A DNA stretch of 40,259 nucleotides from Algoriphagus chordae (GCF_003254055.1 NZ_QKZT01000030.1:1-40259); one strand, 5' to 3'; shown: positions 6,658-15,136, numbered from the stretch's first letter. A program made the numbers and translations. The notes: generated by a model from the sequence alone, not told the origin.

Positions 6658-7968
6658 TTATTTAAAGTCATTGTTTGTAGCATTGCTCTTTCTTTCAAAC
6701 TTGATGAACATTTGATTAAAATTAATAATCATCACATCAAATTTTTTAATGAGATCTTGCCCAATATTACCGTAAACAGTTTCGCTGTCTTTAATCTCTT
6801 CTTTTAACAAACTTACGTTTTCAAGCTTTATGTATTCTTCCCCAACTATTAAGGAGTAATCAATTGTATATCCCTCAAATTCCTTTTTTCCTCCTGCACC
6901 TCCAAAGCTAATTTTTTCAGGTTTATACTTTTCATCTATATCTTTTTTATTCTCATCATAATATTTTTTATACAATACGGTTTGGTCTGCGCCTGTATCG
7001 AATGTAAAATGCTTATTGTTTATGTAAATAAGTGGAATTAAACCATTCATTGCCATATTAGAATTCCCGGGAGGCGTTGATTGTACTTGTGGGACAATAA
7101 GTTCATTATTTTGAGTTATTCTTATTTCTTTTAGAGCCTCAAAAATTGGAAAGCCTAAAATGCCATTGATTTTATAATTAATTTGCGGAAACGACAAGGC
7201 TTCATCTGGTAATACCAAAAAAATGGCGTGGGTTATTTCAATATTTCCCAGTGACAATTTTTCACAAACGGCTAATTGACCCAGTACTTTATCCCCTGTA
7301 ATGGTCCCCACTTCTACTTCAACAGGGATAATTTCCATATTCAATCTTTTGGCAACAGATTGAGTAGTGGTAGATAAATTAGCTCCAGTATCAAAGATAA
7401 AATTCAGAGAATCTTTATTGGTAAATACTTTCAATGTACTCAATCCTACTAAATCTTTTTCCATTTTGATGATGGAATTTTCATTTATATCTGTTTTTTG
7501 TTTTGGAGTATTTTCTAGTGCGGCCCAAATTTTAAGTGTATTCTCATAACTGCTCATTTCCTCATCATCCAAATAGGATTTGTATTCGCTTAAAATCGTT
7601 TGTATAGCATTTTTTGCTTTTTTATAGTTGTACATTTTTACAGCATTATCACTTCGTATACTATACAGCTGGAACTTTAATGAATCTGGTATATTATTTT
7701 CCCCAGTCAATAAGGCGTTAAGATATGAATCAGATTCTTCCAATCTATTGAAGGCGTTGTATAAAATCGTCTCAAAATATTGCTGATATGGTTTTGATAA
7801 AGTACTCTTGTTTGATTCATAGAACTTTTTTGCCTCAAAATAATTGTTTTCTTCAATCAAATTATAAATCTCTTTAAAGACATTTTCATTGTTCGTTTTA
7901 CAAGAATTTATACATATTAAAATTCCTAATACGGCAATTATTCTTAGAATATTCTTCATTTTTTTCAT
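6658..7968 (-). CDS. Retropepsin-like aspartyl protease lipoprotein with two DTG motifs
   Basis: A 436-residue exported protein. The N-terminus MKKMKNILRIIAVLGILICINSC is a lipoprotein signal with Cys23 as acylation site. Residues about 30-150 form a helical, TPR-like segment. Two retropepsin-like domains follow, each with the catalytic triad: FDTGAN (Asp193) and FDTGAD (Asp324), each followed by a typical ILGF or GNIGQDL flap/core strand (LGFPIF about 273, YGNIGQDLIKKFDVM near the end). Having both halves on one chain means it could work as an intramolecular pseudo-dimer, like pepsin. The probable location is the periplasm or outer membrane. The substrate is unknown. No operon partner is evident; about 265 bp without genes lie upstream. 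Confidence 0.8.
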   Translation of the reverse strand: MKKMKNILRIIAVLGILICINSCKTNNENVFKEIYNLIEENNYFEAKKFYESNKSTLSKPYQQYFETILYNAFNRLEESDSYLNALLTGENNIPDSLKFQLYSIRSDNAVKMYNYKKAKNAIQTILSEYKSYLDDEEMSSYENTLKIWAALENTPKQKTDINENSIIKMEKDLVGLSTLKVFTNKDSLNFIFDTGANLSTTTQSVAKRLNMEIIPVEVEVGTITGDKVLGQLAVCEKLSLGNIEITHAIFLVLPDEALSFPQINYKINGILGFPIFEALKEIRITQNNELIVPQVQSTPPGNSNMAMNGLIPLIYINNKHFTFDTGADQTVLYKKYYDENKKDIDEKYKPEKISFGGAGGKKEFEGYTIDYSLIVGEEYIKLENVSLLKEEIKDSETVYGNIGQDLIKKFDVMIINFNQMFIKFERKSNATNNDFK

Positions 7969-8233
7969 TGTTCAATACATTGCGGCCTATGTTATTTCAT
8001 ATGATAAGGCGAGTTTTAGGTGGAAGCTTTGGCAATCCAGCATTTTGCAATAGCAATAGTGGGAAGTGATAGTGTACTGATTAGCTGTAGGAAATGGCGA
8101 CTCCACTAGATTTTCACCTGATATGCCTTTGTTTTTTATGTTTTGAAACATAATGATAATTAGACTTGGTAGCTGTATTATATGCTGTTTTGGCAGCTAG
8201 CCTTTCAGCCTTTTTTGTCCATAACTAATTGAT

Positions 8234-8680
8234 TTAAGATTTTAAATCAGTTGCAGACTTTTCACTTCCGTCCATATACATTGGAAAGGACTGATGTTGA
8301 TGTATTATTTTCCATTTTCCGTTTATTTTCTTTAAACAAAGTGTTTCTCTAAACCAGGTGTCCGTTTCCGTGTTGTCCGTACGTGTTCCTGTTAAATGCT
8401 CAAGACTATGAAGAAAGGCAATATCATTTCCACATGTTATCACCAATTCTTTTGTTTCTAACCTGATTTCATTTTTCCAAGTTGAAAACCATATTTCAAT
8501 ATCATTATCACCTGAAGAGTCCTCATTTTTTTTGAAACTCAATGGTGGTGCCAACAAAAACATCACACAATTATCTGAAAATGCGTTATTGGTTGCTTCT
8601 ACGTTCTTTTCCCTAATTGCCTGTGTTAGTCCTTCTTTTAATTTTTTAATTATTTCAATTTCGAATTTCTCGTTGCTCAT
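8234..8680 (-). CDS. SnoaL-like/DUF4440 (NTF2-fold) protein
   Basis: About 148 residues with the NTF2-like pattern: N-terminal helix IEIIKKLKEGLTQAIREKNVEATNNAFSDN, the strand CVMFLLAPPLSF, a helix around IEIWFSTWKNEI, then ELVITCGNDIAFLHSLEHLTGT and the closing strands TWFRETLCLKKINGKWKIIHQHQSFPM. This matches stand-alone DUF4440/SnoaL-3 proteins of unknown substrate. An in-frame TTG at 8713 would add 11 residues, but the ATG at 8680 (MSNEKFE) follows an A-rich leader and is the better start. It is a single gene in the accessory run, with about 170 bp of non-coding DNA upstream and about 265 bp downstream. Confidence 0.75.
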   Translation of the reverse strand: MSNEKFEIEIIKKLKEGLTQAIREKNVEATNNAFSDNCVMFLLAPPLSFKKNEDSSGDNDIEIWFSTWKNEIRLETKELVITCGNDIAFLHSLEHLTGTRTDNTETDTWFRETLCLKKINGKWKIIHQHQSFPMYMDGSEKSATDLKS

Positions 8681-8886
8681 TTTTTTTAAGTTTATTGCCT
8701 GTAAGAATTTCAATATTAAGTATTAATGTATTGCCGACCTTTATTTAGCCTAATGCCAATGTGTTTGTCTATGAACTTTAACGTGTTTTAGTACAAACCT
8801 CTTCAAATGTAAACTGACTTTGTGAAATCTACAGGGTTTTTCAAGTGAGAACCACCAAGGTATGGCTACAGCTTTGTAAGCAGTTT

Positions 8887-9351
8887 TTATTTAATTCGTT
8901 TTTTAATGAGTATTATTTGTCCAAGATGATAATATGTGTGTTCAATCATTGCGTCAATATTTCTGTAATAAGTCCCATATTGTTTATCTACAAAATCCGA
9001 CAATATTTTTTCTTCTGACATATTTTCAACAAGTTCTATAAATTCATCTGCGTCAAGACAAAACTTACTTACTAAATTTTGCCAATCTTCTTCAGATTTT
9101 ATGGGGGGGTAATCAAAACTATATTTGTCTCGTATATCGAGTGTTCCGCCTTTTAAAACTTTTTTCACGCCAGCTATATAGTAATCAATGTGAAAAGTCA
9201 AATCAGCAATAGTGTTAAAGTCATCTATTTTTTGAGTTGCTTGTTCCCAATCAAGGTCAATTATTTGTTCTTTGAAATTTGTACCTAAAACCCATTTTCC
9301 TTCAGTGAAAATTTCCTTTAGTCGGTTAGCTAAGTATTCGTTTAATTTCAT
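8887..9351 (-). CDS. DinB-superfamily protein
   Basis: A 154-residue four-helix-bundle protein of the DinB/YfiT type. The three metal-binding histidines are probably those in IADLTFHIDYYIAGVKKVL (residue about 53), and in MIEHTYYHLGQIILIKKR near the C-terminus (H137, H141). It starts MKLNEYLANRLKEIFTEGKW, as usual for this family. DinB-like proteins act as metal-dependent thiol transferases (bacillithiol, mycothiol) or have unknown stress functions; no specific reaction can be assigned. It lies just downstream (in its own direction) of the IS110 remnant, whose 3' end is only about 60 bp from its start. Confidence 0.82.
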   Translation of the reverse strand: MKLNEYLANRLKEIFTEGKWVLGTNFKEQIIDLDWEQATQKIDDFNTIADLTFHIDYYIAGVKKVLKGGTLDIRDKYSFDYPPIKSEEDWQNLVSKFCLDADEFIELVENMSEEKILSDFVDKQYGTYYRNIDAMIEHTYYHLGQIILIKKRIK

Positions 9352-9413
9352 ATTTGATTAATAACTTTATTTATGCGGTTTTCTTAATTTCTGACTAACG
9401 AACCATTAAACAA

Positions 9414-10379
9414 TTAAGATTCAGCTGTTTTTAGGCCCAGATCGTCTTCTGTGAGACCTAATTTATCGATTTGCTTCTTTTTCCTTTTAACTAATCCTAA
9501 CTTTTTCTAATCTAAAAAGAGATAGCCTTCCGGGTTGATGTAAGGCACTCCTTTGACCACCAAATTCCAGATAATGACGGCCAGTTTTCTCGCTGTGGAA
9601 CTTCTCGCTGAAACTCTTCCTTTTCGGAAGTTGATCCGGTGGAAAAAGTCTCACAAGGGGATGGAATCTTTAAGATTCCCGATGGCATTTGCTGCATGAC
9701 ACAGTGCTATTTTGAGACGGTTGCTTCTTTTTGGGACTTTATTTGAGAGAACCTTGCCTCCGCTGACCTTTTTGTTGGGAGCCAGACGCAGCCACCTGGC
9801 AACATGCTTGGCGGTTTTGAATTTTCTGATCCCTTCCAACCCAACTTCGCTCATTAATTCTAAGACAGTGGAATAACCCATACCTTCAATGGCCAACAAA
9901 TCTGTCCCTTCAAACATCTGATAGGATCTCAGATTCAAATCGATGTGTTTGGACGTATTTTTATTCACTCTTTTGTGTGGCTTTGGTTCAAGATGATGCT
10001 GCCTCTTATTATCATCCGAATTGATGATCTGCTTTAGCATGTTATCAATTTCCATGTCACACTGTTCAATTTTATATTGATTTTGTTCATAAGTTTCCAA
10101 TCCTGCTGCAGGGCAAAAAGGTAATCCTTACCAACATTACTCGGTAAAGCACTGGATATTTCTTCTTCATTTTTCCTGCAGTTCCCCTGATGTAAATAGG
10201 TTAATTTTGATGAATCCACCTCCACTTCGCAGTTCGAAAGGATGATCAGAAGCCCTGTAAGTTTACAGATATCTTTCACCGCCACCTCAAGTCTCAAATT
10301 CATCAACCGGGCGACTACCGACGTCAATAGCTGCTGCCTGCAGGTTGACGACTTCCATTGAAATAGATTCGTGTTCCAT
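9414..10379 (-). pseudogene. IS110-family transposase remnant with internal deletion and frameshifts
   Basis: The gene starts at ATG 10379 with MEHESISMEVVNLQAAAIDVGSR, which carries the first catalytic Asp of the DEDD domain. It then jumps directly to RLMNLRLEVAVKDICKLTG in a different frame, so about 100 codons of the N-terminal domain are deleted. Another frameshift precedes LETYEQNQYKIEQCD (around 10100). The Transposase_20 part is present (LLAIEGMGYSTVLELMSEVG, ARWLRLAPNKKVSGG, SNRLKIALCHAANAIG). A further frameshift at about 9655 leads to FFHRINFRKGR and KLAVIIWNLVVKGVPY, then an in-frame TAG, and finally KKLGLVKRKKKQIDKLGL before the stop at 9414. At least four lesions make it inactive. 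Confidence 0.88.
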
Positions 10380-10446
10380 ATAAATGAGAATTTAAGATAC
10401 TCTCCGAGGATGTGCTTTTGGCAAGATAATATTCTGAACAGTCTGT

Positions 10447-10573
10447 CCCGATAGCAAAGTGTATCGGGAGGGTTACCGAAATATCGGTGCCGCCACTTAA
10501 GTAATCGCAAGAATCCCAATCAAGATTGCGACCGTGCTTCCCGATCTCTCAGGAGCAGCAATTGAGAAATCGG
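10447..10573. repeat. Non-coding end of the IS110 remnant with two inverted repeats
   Basis: Upstream of the transposase remnant lie two dyads: CCCGATA/TATCGGG at 10447-10453 and 10462-10468, and CCCGATCTCTCA/TTGAGAAATCGGG at 10540-10551 and 10562-10573 (one mismatch, one extra base). They share the CCCGAT arm. IS110-family elements lack classical terminal repeats but have long structured non-coding ends, which produce the bridge RNA in the systems studied. These hairpins probably belong to such an end. The exact element border is not determinable; cassette-like sequence begins at about 10580. Confidence 0.5.
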
Positions 10574-10579
10574 GATTCC

Positions 10580-10712
10580 ACACAACGGACTTGGCTATAA
10601 GTAGTTGCGTTGTTTAGCACATAACTTAGCAATTACACACCGCACTGAAAACCCGCGCGAATTTTCGTAAGTAGGCGAGTACTAGCCATTACTTATTCAG
10701 TGTTGGCATTTC
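10580..10712. repeat. Cassette-boundary-like element, 3' of the membrane protein gene
   Basis: A 133-bp non-coding element that starts ACACAACGGACTTGGCTATA and ends TCAGTGTTGGCATTTCGTTA, two bases after the stop of the minus-strand gene at 10714. GGCTATAAGTAGTT at 10593 pairs imperfectly with ACTAGCC at 10681. The stretch from 10593 resembles 6563-6594, which also lies 3' of a gene. Position, size and partial dyad symmetry are those of an attC-like site, but the GTTRRRY/RYYYAAC core boxes are not canonical. The IS110 remnant begins immediately beyond it. Confidence 0.5.
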
Positions 10713-10713
10713 G

Positions 10714-11277
10714 TTATTTTTTTTCTAACCTTCTAAATCCGTAGAAAATAAGACCGCAACAAATCAATAATCCAAGCATCGCAGGTGTCAATATTGATTT
10801 TCCTGACTCTCCTGCATTTTGAATACTCCACACCATTTTACCTGTTGCCATAAGAACAACTACCGCTATGCCTATTATTACACTTCGTTTCCAAAAAGCT
10901 AATCCTAAAGCAATTAATGAAATAGGAATTGTTAGGGTCAGTAGCTGTTTGCTCAGATTCCATTCTCCGTATAGATAATCTTTCTCAAATTTTAAAAAAT
11001 CAATTACACTCTCACTCACAATCTCAGGCTTGGGAAACCAAAACATACTTGTGAACAGGGCAAATATGGAAATCATCATACCTGTAAAACTTTTTCTGTA
11101 GGCGAAATAGCAAAATGGAAGCAAAAACAAAGGTCGTAAATACCAACTCCATTGATTATGATGTCGTTCAAAAACCCAATCAAAGAACGGTTTGTTAGTC
11201 ATTGAAATCACAATGAAAGTAATTGTCAGGATTAAAAATATGCCTCCTATCAATAAATCTTTATTTCTGCTTTTCAT
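10714..11277 (-). CDS. Integral membrane protein of unknown function
   Basis: A 187-residue membrane protein that I do not recognise. It has about five or six hydrophobic segments: LLIGGIFLILTITFIVISM (8-27), LRPLFLLPFCYFAY (47-60), MMISIFALFTSMFWF (67-81), LLTLTIPISLIALGLAFW (111-128), VIIGIAVVVLMATGKMVW (132-149) and MLGLLICCGLIFYGF (167-181). It ends with RRLEKK, giving a positive cytoplasmic tail. No catalytic motif is seen. It is likely an inner-membrane protein and stands alone, with a cassette-boundary-like element directly behind its stop codon. Confidence 0.7.
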   Translation of the reverse strand: MKSRNKDLLIGGIFLILTITFIVISMTNKPFFDWVFERHHNQWSWYLRPLFLLPFCYFAYRKSFTGMMISIFALFTSMFWFPKPEIVSESVIDFLKFEKDYLYGEWNLSKQLLTLTIPISLIALGLAFWKRSVIIGIAVVVLMATGKMVWSIQNAGESGKSILTPAMLGLLICCGLIFYGFRRLEKK

Positions 11278-11370
11278 CTGTTTTATTTAATGAATGACAA
11301 CGATTATTGAATGTTGCGTTTGCCTGCCAAGGGCGGCATATGCAATATACAAATTGTGAGTGCTTGCTCC

Positions 11371-13026
11371 TTATTTCAACAAAGCAGGAAGGACATAGTC
11401 TCTGAATATTTCCAGTGATTGATTTGTTTTCCCATTTCTGTAATTACCTGCTGTAATCACTGCTACAACTTCTAACTCAGGTACTACAAAAATAAATTGC
11501 CCTCCAGCTCCTCTTGCTTCGATTGATTTAATAGACTTCCCATCTACCATATAGGTATGATGGTACCAAAAATAGCCATATTCATCTTTATCTTGGAAAT
11601 CCTGAAGTTTTGTATGTTTTTTAAAAGACTCTTGTATCCAACTTTTAGAAATTATTTGCTCTCCGTTCCATGTTCCTTCATTAAGATACAGTTGCCCAAA
11701 CTTGAGCATATCTCTTGGCGTTAAGCTTAAACCACCTCCGAAATAAGGTATAATCCCTGTGTCGTCCGTATTCATGACATAATTAGTAATTCCTAAAGGA
11801 GAAAAAAGCTTTTCGTGCATATAAAATTCTAAAGGAATGTCTAGTCGATTATGTAAATAGATCCCTAGCAAAAATGGATTTGCAGAGCCATAATCGGTAT
11901 ATGTACCTGGTTCATGTACCATTGGCGCCTCTAAAACTGTTTTTAACCACGGGTCATCAGATTCATTCTGGTAGTATCCTTCATAGGCTTTGTTATTTAC
12001 ATCCAACCCGGAACTCATCGTCAATAAATGTTTGATAGTAATTTTAGCTTTTAAGGAATCCTTTGTGTACTGATAGTCATATGGTATAAAATCATATAGT
12101 TTCTCGTCAACACTTTCAATAATGTTATTGTCTATGGCAATACCTATGATGGCAGACGATATACTTTTAGAGGCAGAACGGGTATTGTGTGTAGTATTGA
12201 CATCAAAACCAGCGAAGTATTTTTCGTACAAAATTTTACCATTTCTCGCTATTAGAACACCCTCAACACCTACCAAACTATCACGTTGAATGTCTGTTTG
12301 CATTTGTGGCAAGTCCAATCGATTTTCTGATAATTCCCAACCATCATTTATTTTGATTTCATTATCCACTGTATTCAAATTTTGCTTTCTCTCCATTTCA
12401 TTTTTCTTCAATATTACTTCAGCTATGAAATTTCCTGCGATACCAACATCAAATACCATCTCCAAGGGCATAATCTGACCTTCAAATTCAAAACCTGTCG
12501 GATAATCTTTAAATGATATTTTGTTTTTTTCTTGTTTAAAATCATTGACCCAAAATGATCCAAGCATAGGATATATGGTATACCCATTGTCATTTACTTC
12601 TTCGATGCTTAGTCTTATGTTTTTAGGATTTAAATGATGTAACATCATAAAACTTAACTCACCTGTATAATGATTTCCTTCTCTGGATAGTTTAATGGGA
12701 TATAAGTTTCTTTGTAATCCTATAAATCCATTTATTGTTGATTTATTTTTATTGACGATGCCACTAAACGTAATGTCGTCATCCAGGTCTAGCTTGATTT
12801 TGTTATCAAATTTGAATTTTTCGACAATAAGATCTTTTTTTCGTGAGAGCCTAAAAATTGCCTCCTCTCCTTTCAATTCAATTGTGATATCTAACTTTAA
12901 ATCATAAGTTTCTGTAAGTTTTCCAGTCCATTCGCCTATCAAGTCTTCATCACTTATTTGCGGTTGAGCACAATTAAATAAAGACATTGATAAAAAGAAT
13001 AATAAACAGCTTCGGTATTTAAACAT
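11371..13026 (-). CDS. Beta-lactamase-fold serine hydrolase lipoprotein
   Basis: A 551-residue exported protein. The N-terminus MFKYRSCLLFFLSMSLFNCAQ is a lipoprotein signal with Cys19. Residues about 25-215 form a beta-rich domain resembling DUF3471-like or lipocalin-like segments. Residues 230-551 are a class C beta-lactamase/penicillin-binding domain: SxxK is RSASKS (Ser284, Lys287), the YxN-like motif is DYGSAN (Tyr379), and the third motif is ARGAGGQF in place of KTG. Such proteins act as esterases, D-amino-acid peptidases or lactamases; the exact substrate is open. A possible -7 box TAATTTTG lies at 13048-13055, close to the start. Confidence 0.82.
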   Translation of the reverse strand: MFKYRSCLLFFLSMSLFNCAQPQISDEDLIGEWTGKLTETYDLKLDITIELKGEEAIFRLSRKKDLIVEKFKFDNKIKLDLDDDITFSGIVNKNKSTINGFIGLQRNLYPIKLSREGNHYTGELSFMMLHHLNPKNIRLSIEEVNDNGYTIYPMLGSFWVNDFKQEKNKISFKDYPTGFEFEGQIMPLEMVFDVGIAGNFIAEVILKKNEMERKQNLNTVDNEIKINDGWELSENRLDLPQMQTDIQRDSLVGVEGVLIARNGKILYEKYFAGFDVNTTHNTRSASKSISSAIIGIAIDNNIIESVDEKLYDFIPYDYQYTKDSLKAKITIKHLLTMSSGLDVNNKAYEGYYQNESDDPWLKTVLEAPMVHEPGTYTDYGSANPFLLGIYLHNRLDIPLEFYMHEKLFSPLGITNYVMNTDDTGIIPYFGGGLSLTPRDMLKFGQLYLNEGTWNGEQIISKSWIQESFKKHTKLQDFQDKDEYGYFWYHHTYMVDGKSIKSIEARGAGGQFIFVVPELEVVAVITAGNYRNGKTNQSLEIFRDYVLPALLK

Positions 13027-13092
13027 AATATTAGTTTTATCTCAGTCCAAAATTAGCATATGGGTTTTATTAAAAATTGTATCAAATTAACA

Positions 13093-13911
13093 TCAGTAAT
13101 TTTTTGTTACTATTTTGCGATAAGTATTAGGGTTCATATCAAAAACAGAATTGAACACACGGTTAAAATGACTTTGATCTGAAAAACCTGCTTGGTGGGC
13201 AATATTTGTCAATGTGTTTTTTCTGTCAAGGATTAAAGGAAGTGCTTCTTTGAGCTTATGTTGCCTAATGTATTCCCCAAGACTGACGGAAAGATACTTG
13301 GGCACAGCTCTTGAAATATGTGCCGGATGAACCCCGAGCTGTTCTGAGAGGTGTTTTAAACTGAGGTCAAATTTGTCATAGTGTATAAGTTCTTTTAATA
13401 GTTCGACCCAATCCGGAACTTTCTGTGTGCGACTTGCATTTTTTGAGTCACTCAGGGCATCACAAATTTGTAATAACAATAGCTCAATAGTTATTTTACT
13501 ATATGCATCGTTTTGTAAAAACTCGTAGTATAGCTTAGCAAAAAGAAAATGAACCTTAGGTTGCTGTATCAATGCACTGCCTTCAAATAACGCCAGATTT
13601 ACATCATTATTTTTAAGCCAACTTCGCTCAAATTCAAGATGAAATCCTGCGGCATCGCCAGAGTGCTTAGAACCATAATGTATCTCTTGCCAATTGGTGA
13701 ACATCAAGCTTCCCGGTGGACATAACGTTTTTACTTTCTTATTACAATCCATCATATTTCCGTTAAGAATGTACCAGAAATAAGGGTTTTCGTGATAGTG
13801 CCAATCCGTCGGTCTGCCTGTATTATAATTATATTGGGACAGTACAATCCCGTCCAATGATTTTTCCAAATCTTTAAGTCCGTAGTATTGACCTTTGGAT
13901 AATATCTTCAT
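13093..13911 (-). CDS. AraC-family transcriptional regulator
   Basis: An N-terminal cupin-like sensor domain is seen in DWHYHENPYFWYILNG and PPGSLMFTNWQEIHYG. The C-terminal AraC HTH pair is FDLSLKHLSEQLGVHPAHIS and LTNIAHQAGFSDQSHFNRVF, ending FDMNPNTYRKIVTKN. The ORF can be extended with GTG to 13980, but homologous regulators start near MKILSKGQYYG, so ATG 13911 is chosen. The extension would reach into the boundary-like element at 13978. The regulated genes are unknown. The downstream hydrolase at 11371-13026, co-oriented with only about 66 bp between, is a natural candidate, and the distance leaves room for its own promoter. Confidence 0.82.
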   Translation of the reverse strand: MKILSKGQYYGLKDLEKSLDGIVLSQYNYNTGRPTDWHYHENPYFWYILNGNMMDCNKKVKTLCPPGSLMFTNWQEIHYGSKHSGDAAGFHLEFERSWLKNNDVNLALFEGSALIQQPKVHFLFAKLYYEFLQNDAYSKITIELLLLQICDALSDSKNASRTQKVPDWVELLKELIHYDKFDLSLKHLSEQLGVHPAHISRAVPKYLSVSLGEYIRQHKLKEALPLILDRKNTLTNIAHQAGFSDQSHFNRVFNSVFDMNPNTYRKIVTKNY

Positions 13912-13977
13912 GTTGGCACTACTTGCACATAACGGTAAAGTATAAGCATCGTGCGGGATTACGAGAGATTCACTGTC

Positions 13978-14105
13978 CACCCAACACTAAGCTTTGATAA
14001 AAGCCAAAATACTCAATTTTAGCCAATCAGCCCGCATTTGTTTATACAATTGTGTGTGCCCAGCATGGGCATCTGGTATTGCTTACGCAGGTTGACAGCA
14101 ATAGC
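13978..14105. repeat. Cassette-boundary-like element, 3' of the metallophosphoesterase gene
   Basis: About 130 bp of non-coding DNA directly after the stop of the gene at 14111. It contains CCCAACACTAAGCTTTGATA at the AraC side, ATACAATTGTGTGTGCCCAG with a short perfect hairpin TGCCCA/TGGGCA at 14057-14071, and AATAGCTTCAGCTATCCC at the other end. The CAACAC box recalls the complementary GTGTTGG at 10700. The resemblance to the other two elements is partial, so this is a weaker member of the group. Confidence 0.35.
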
Positions 14106-14110
14106 TTCAG

Positions 14111-15136
14111 CTATCCCAGTAACTTTTTATCCTCCTCATCCATAGGTATAAAGTTGATATCTAAATAACCTCCACTGGCATTGTCATCGCTCACTACTTG
14201 GGGTTTTCCATTGATTAGTTCTACCGAATTTTGATGGGTATGTCCTGCAAAGACGCCTAATAGGTTTGGTGCATTAAATACTTCCTTGTGAAAATTAAAT
14301 GTCGTTTTGGTATGTCCGCTTTCTGGCCATTTAGGCCGCCTTTCTATTTCAAAATTGCGGTCCGTAGCAGCTCCCCAGTTAGGGTTTCCACAACCAAAAT
14401 AAATCATTTTTCCTGGAGCATACATCGGAATGTGCACGAGTAATACCAGTGGCATTTCACTGGCAACCTGTTCTCTAAAAAAGGCCAACTGTTGCTCATT
14501 GATTTGGTAGGTAGAATTATCAATCGCCAAAAATCGTATTCCTTTGATATCATAAGCAGACATTAAAGGATTATTACCTTGATATAAGGGCAATAGCCGC
14601 TTCTCAATCCAACTGTCCCGCAAAGACTCCATGGAACCTTCCATTCCTTCATAATGCCAATCATGGTTTCCTGCGCTATAAATGTAGGGGATACCGGTTT
14701 CCTTTATTTTAGATAGCACCCATTCTATGGCTGCTTCAGAGGGGAAACTGAAAATATCCCCATTCAAAATAATTGCATCTGCATTTACCTCTTTTGCAAA
14801 GGCCAGCGTTTGTTCGAAGGATTCCTCTGGATTCGTTTTTATGCCTGTTTGAAAGTGAGTGGTTTGGTTATAAGCCTTTGCCATTCGATTGCTATATTCT
14901 TGGTAAGCAATTCCTCTTTCATCATCGGTAAAAAGATGTGTGTCGGCAATATGGACCACCCGTAGCGACTCAGTGATTAGCTCAGCGTAAAAGCTTACAT
15001 TTTGTTGTTCTATAGTTAGCGCTGTTTTAATCGGTTCGCTTGGGTTCTTTTGTTTGGTTGTTGCAAAGGAGGTTTTGGACAGTCCAAGTCCCATTAAGGC
15101 TGTGGTGCTTTTTTTAAAAAATGAGCGGCGTATCAT
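14111..15136 (-). CDS. Metallophosphoesterase with Tat-type signal
   Basis: A 341-residue calcineurin-like phosphoesterase. The N-terminus MIRRSFFKKSTTALMGLGLS carries a twin-arginine motif (RRSFFKK), so it is probably exported folded. All five metallophosphoesterase blocks are visible: HIADTHLF (D-x-H), LNGDIFSF (GD), AGNHDWHYEG (GNHD), LVHIPMYAPG (H) and FAGHTHQN (GHxH). These residues form the two-metal centre. Family members hydrolyse phosphomonoesters or diesters; the substrate is unknown here. A good promoter lies upstream at 15179-15208. Downstream comes a boundary-like element and the AraC gene. Confidence 0.87.
   Translation of the reverse strand: MIRRSFFKKSTTALMGLGLSKTSFATTKQKNPSEPIKTALTIEQQNVSFYAELITESLRVVHIADTHLFTDDERGIAYQEYSNRMAKAYNQTTHFQTGIKTNPEESFEQTLAFAKEVNADAIILNGDIFSFPSEAAIEWVLSKIKETGIPYIYSAGNHDWHYEGMEGSMESLRDSWIEKRLLPLYQGNNPLMSAYDIKGIRFLAIDNSTYQINEQQLAFFREQVASEMPLVLLVHIPMYAPGKMIYFGCGNPNWGAATDRNFEIERRPKWPESGHTKTTFNFHKEVFNAPNLLGVFAGHTHQNSVELINGKPQVVSDDNASGGYLDINFIPMDEEDKKLLG

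Noticed and set aside
10034..10519. A 161-codon minus-strand ORF as an independent gene
   Set aside because: Only its middle part matches IS110 transposase; the rest is out-of-frame or non-coding. It is one frame of the decayed transposase.
13912..13980. N-terminal extension of the AraC regulator from GTG 13980
   Set aside because: The extra 23 residues have no match to the family start and run into the boundary-like non-coding element.
400..15100. A defence system (restriction, CBASS, Abi or similar) in the accessory region
   Set aside because: No nuclease, methyltransferase, cyclase or known defence effector could be recognised; the genes are small-molecule binding or hydrolytic families.
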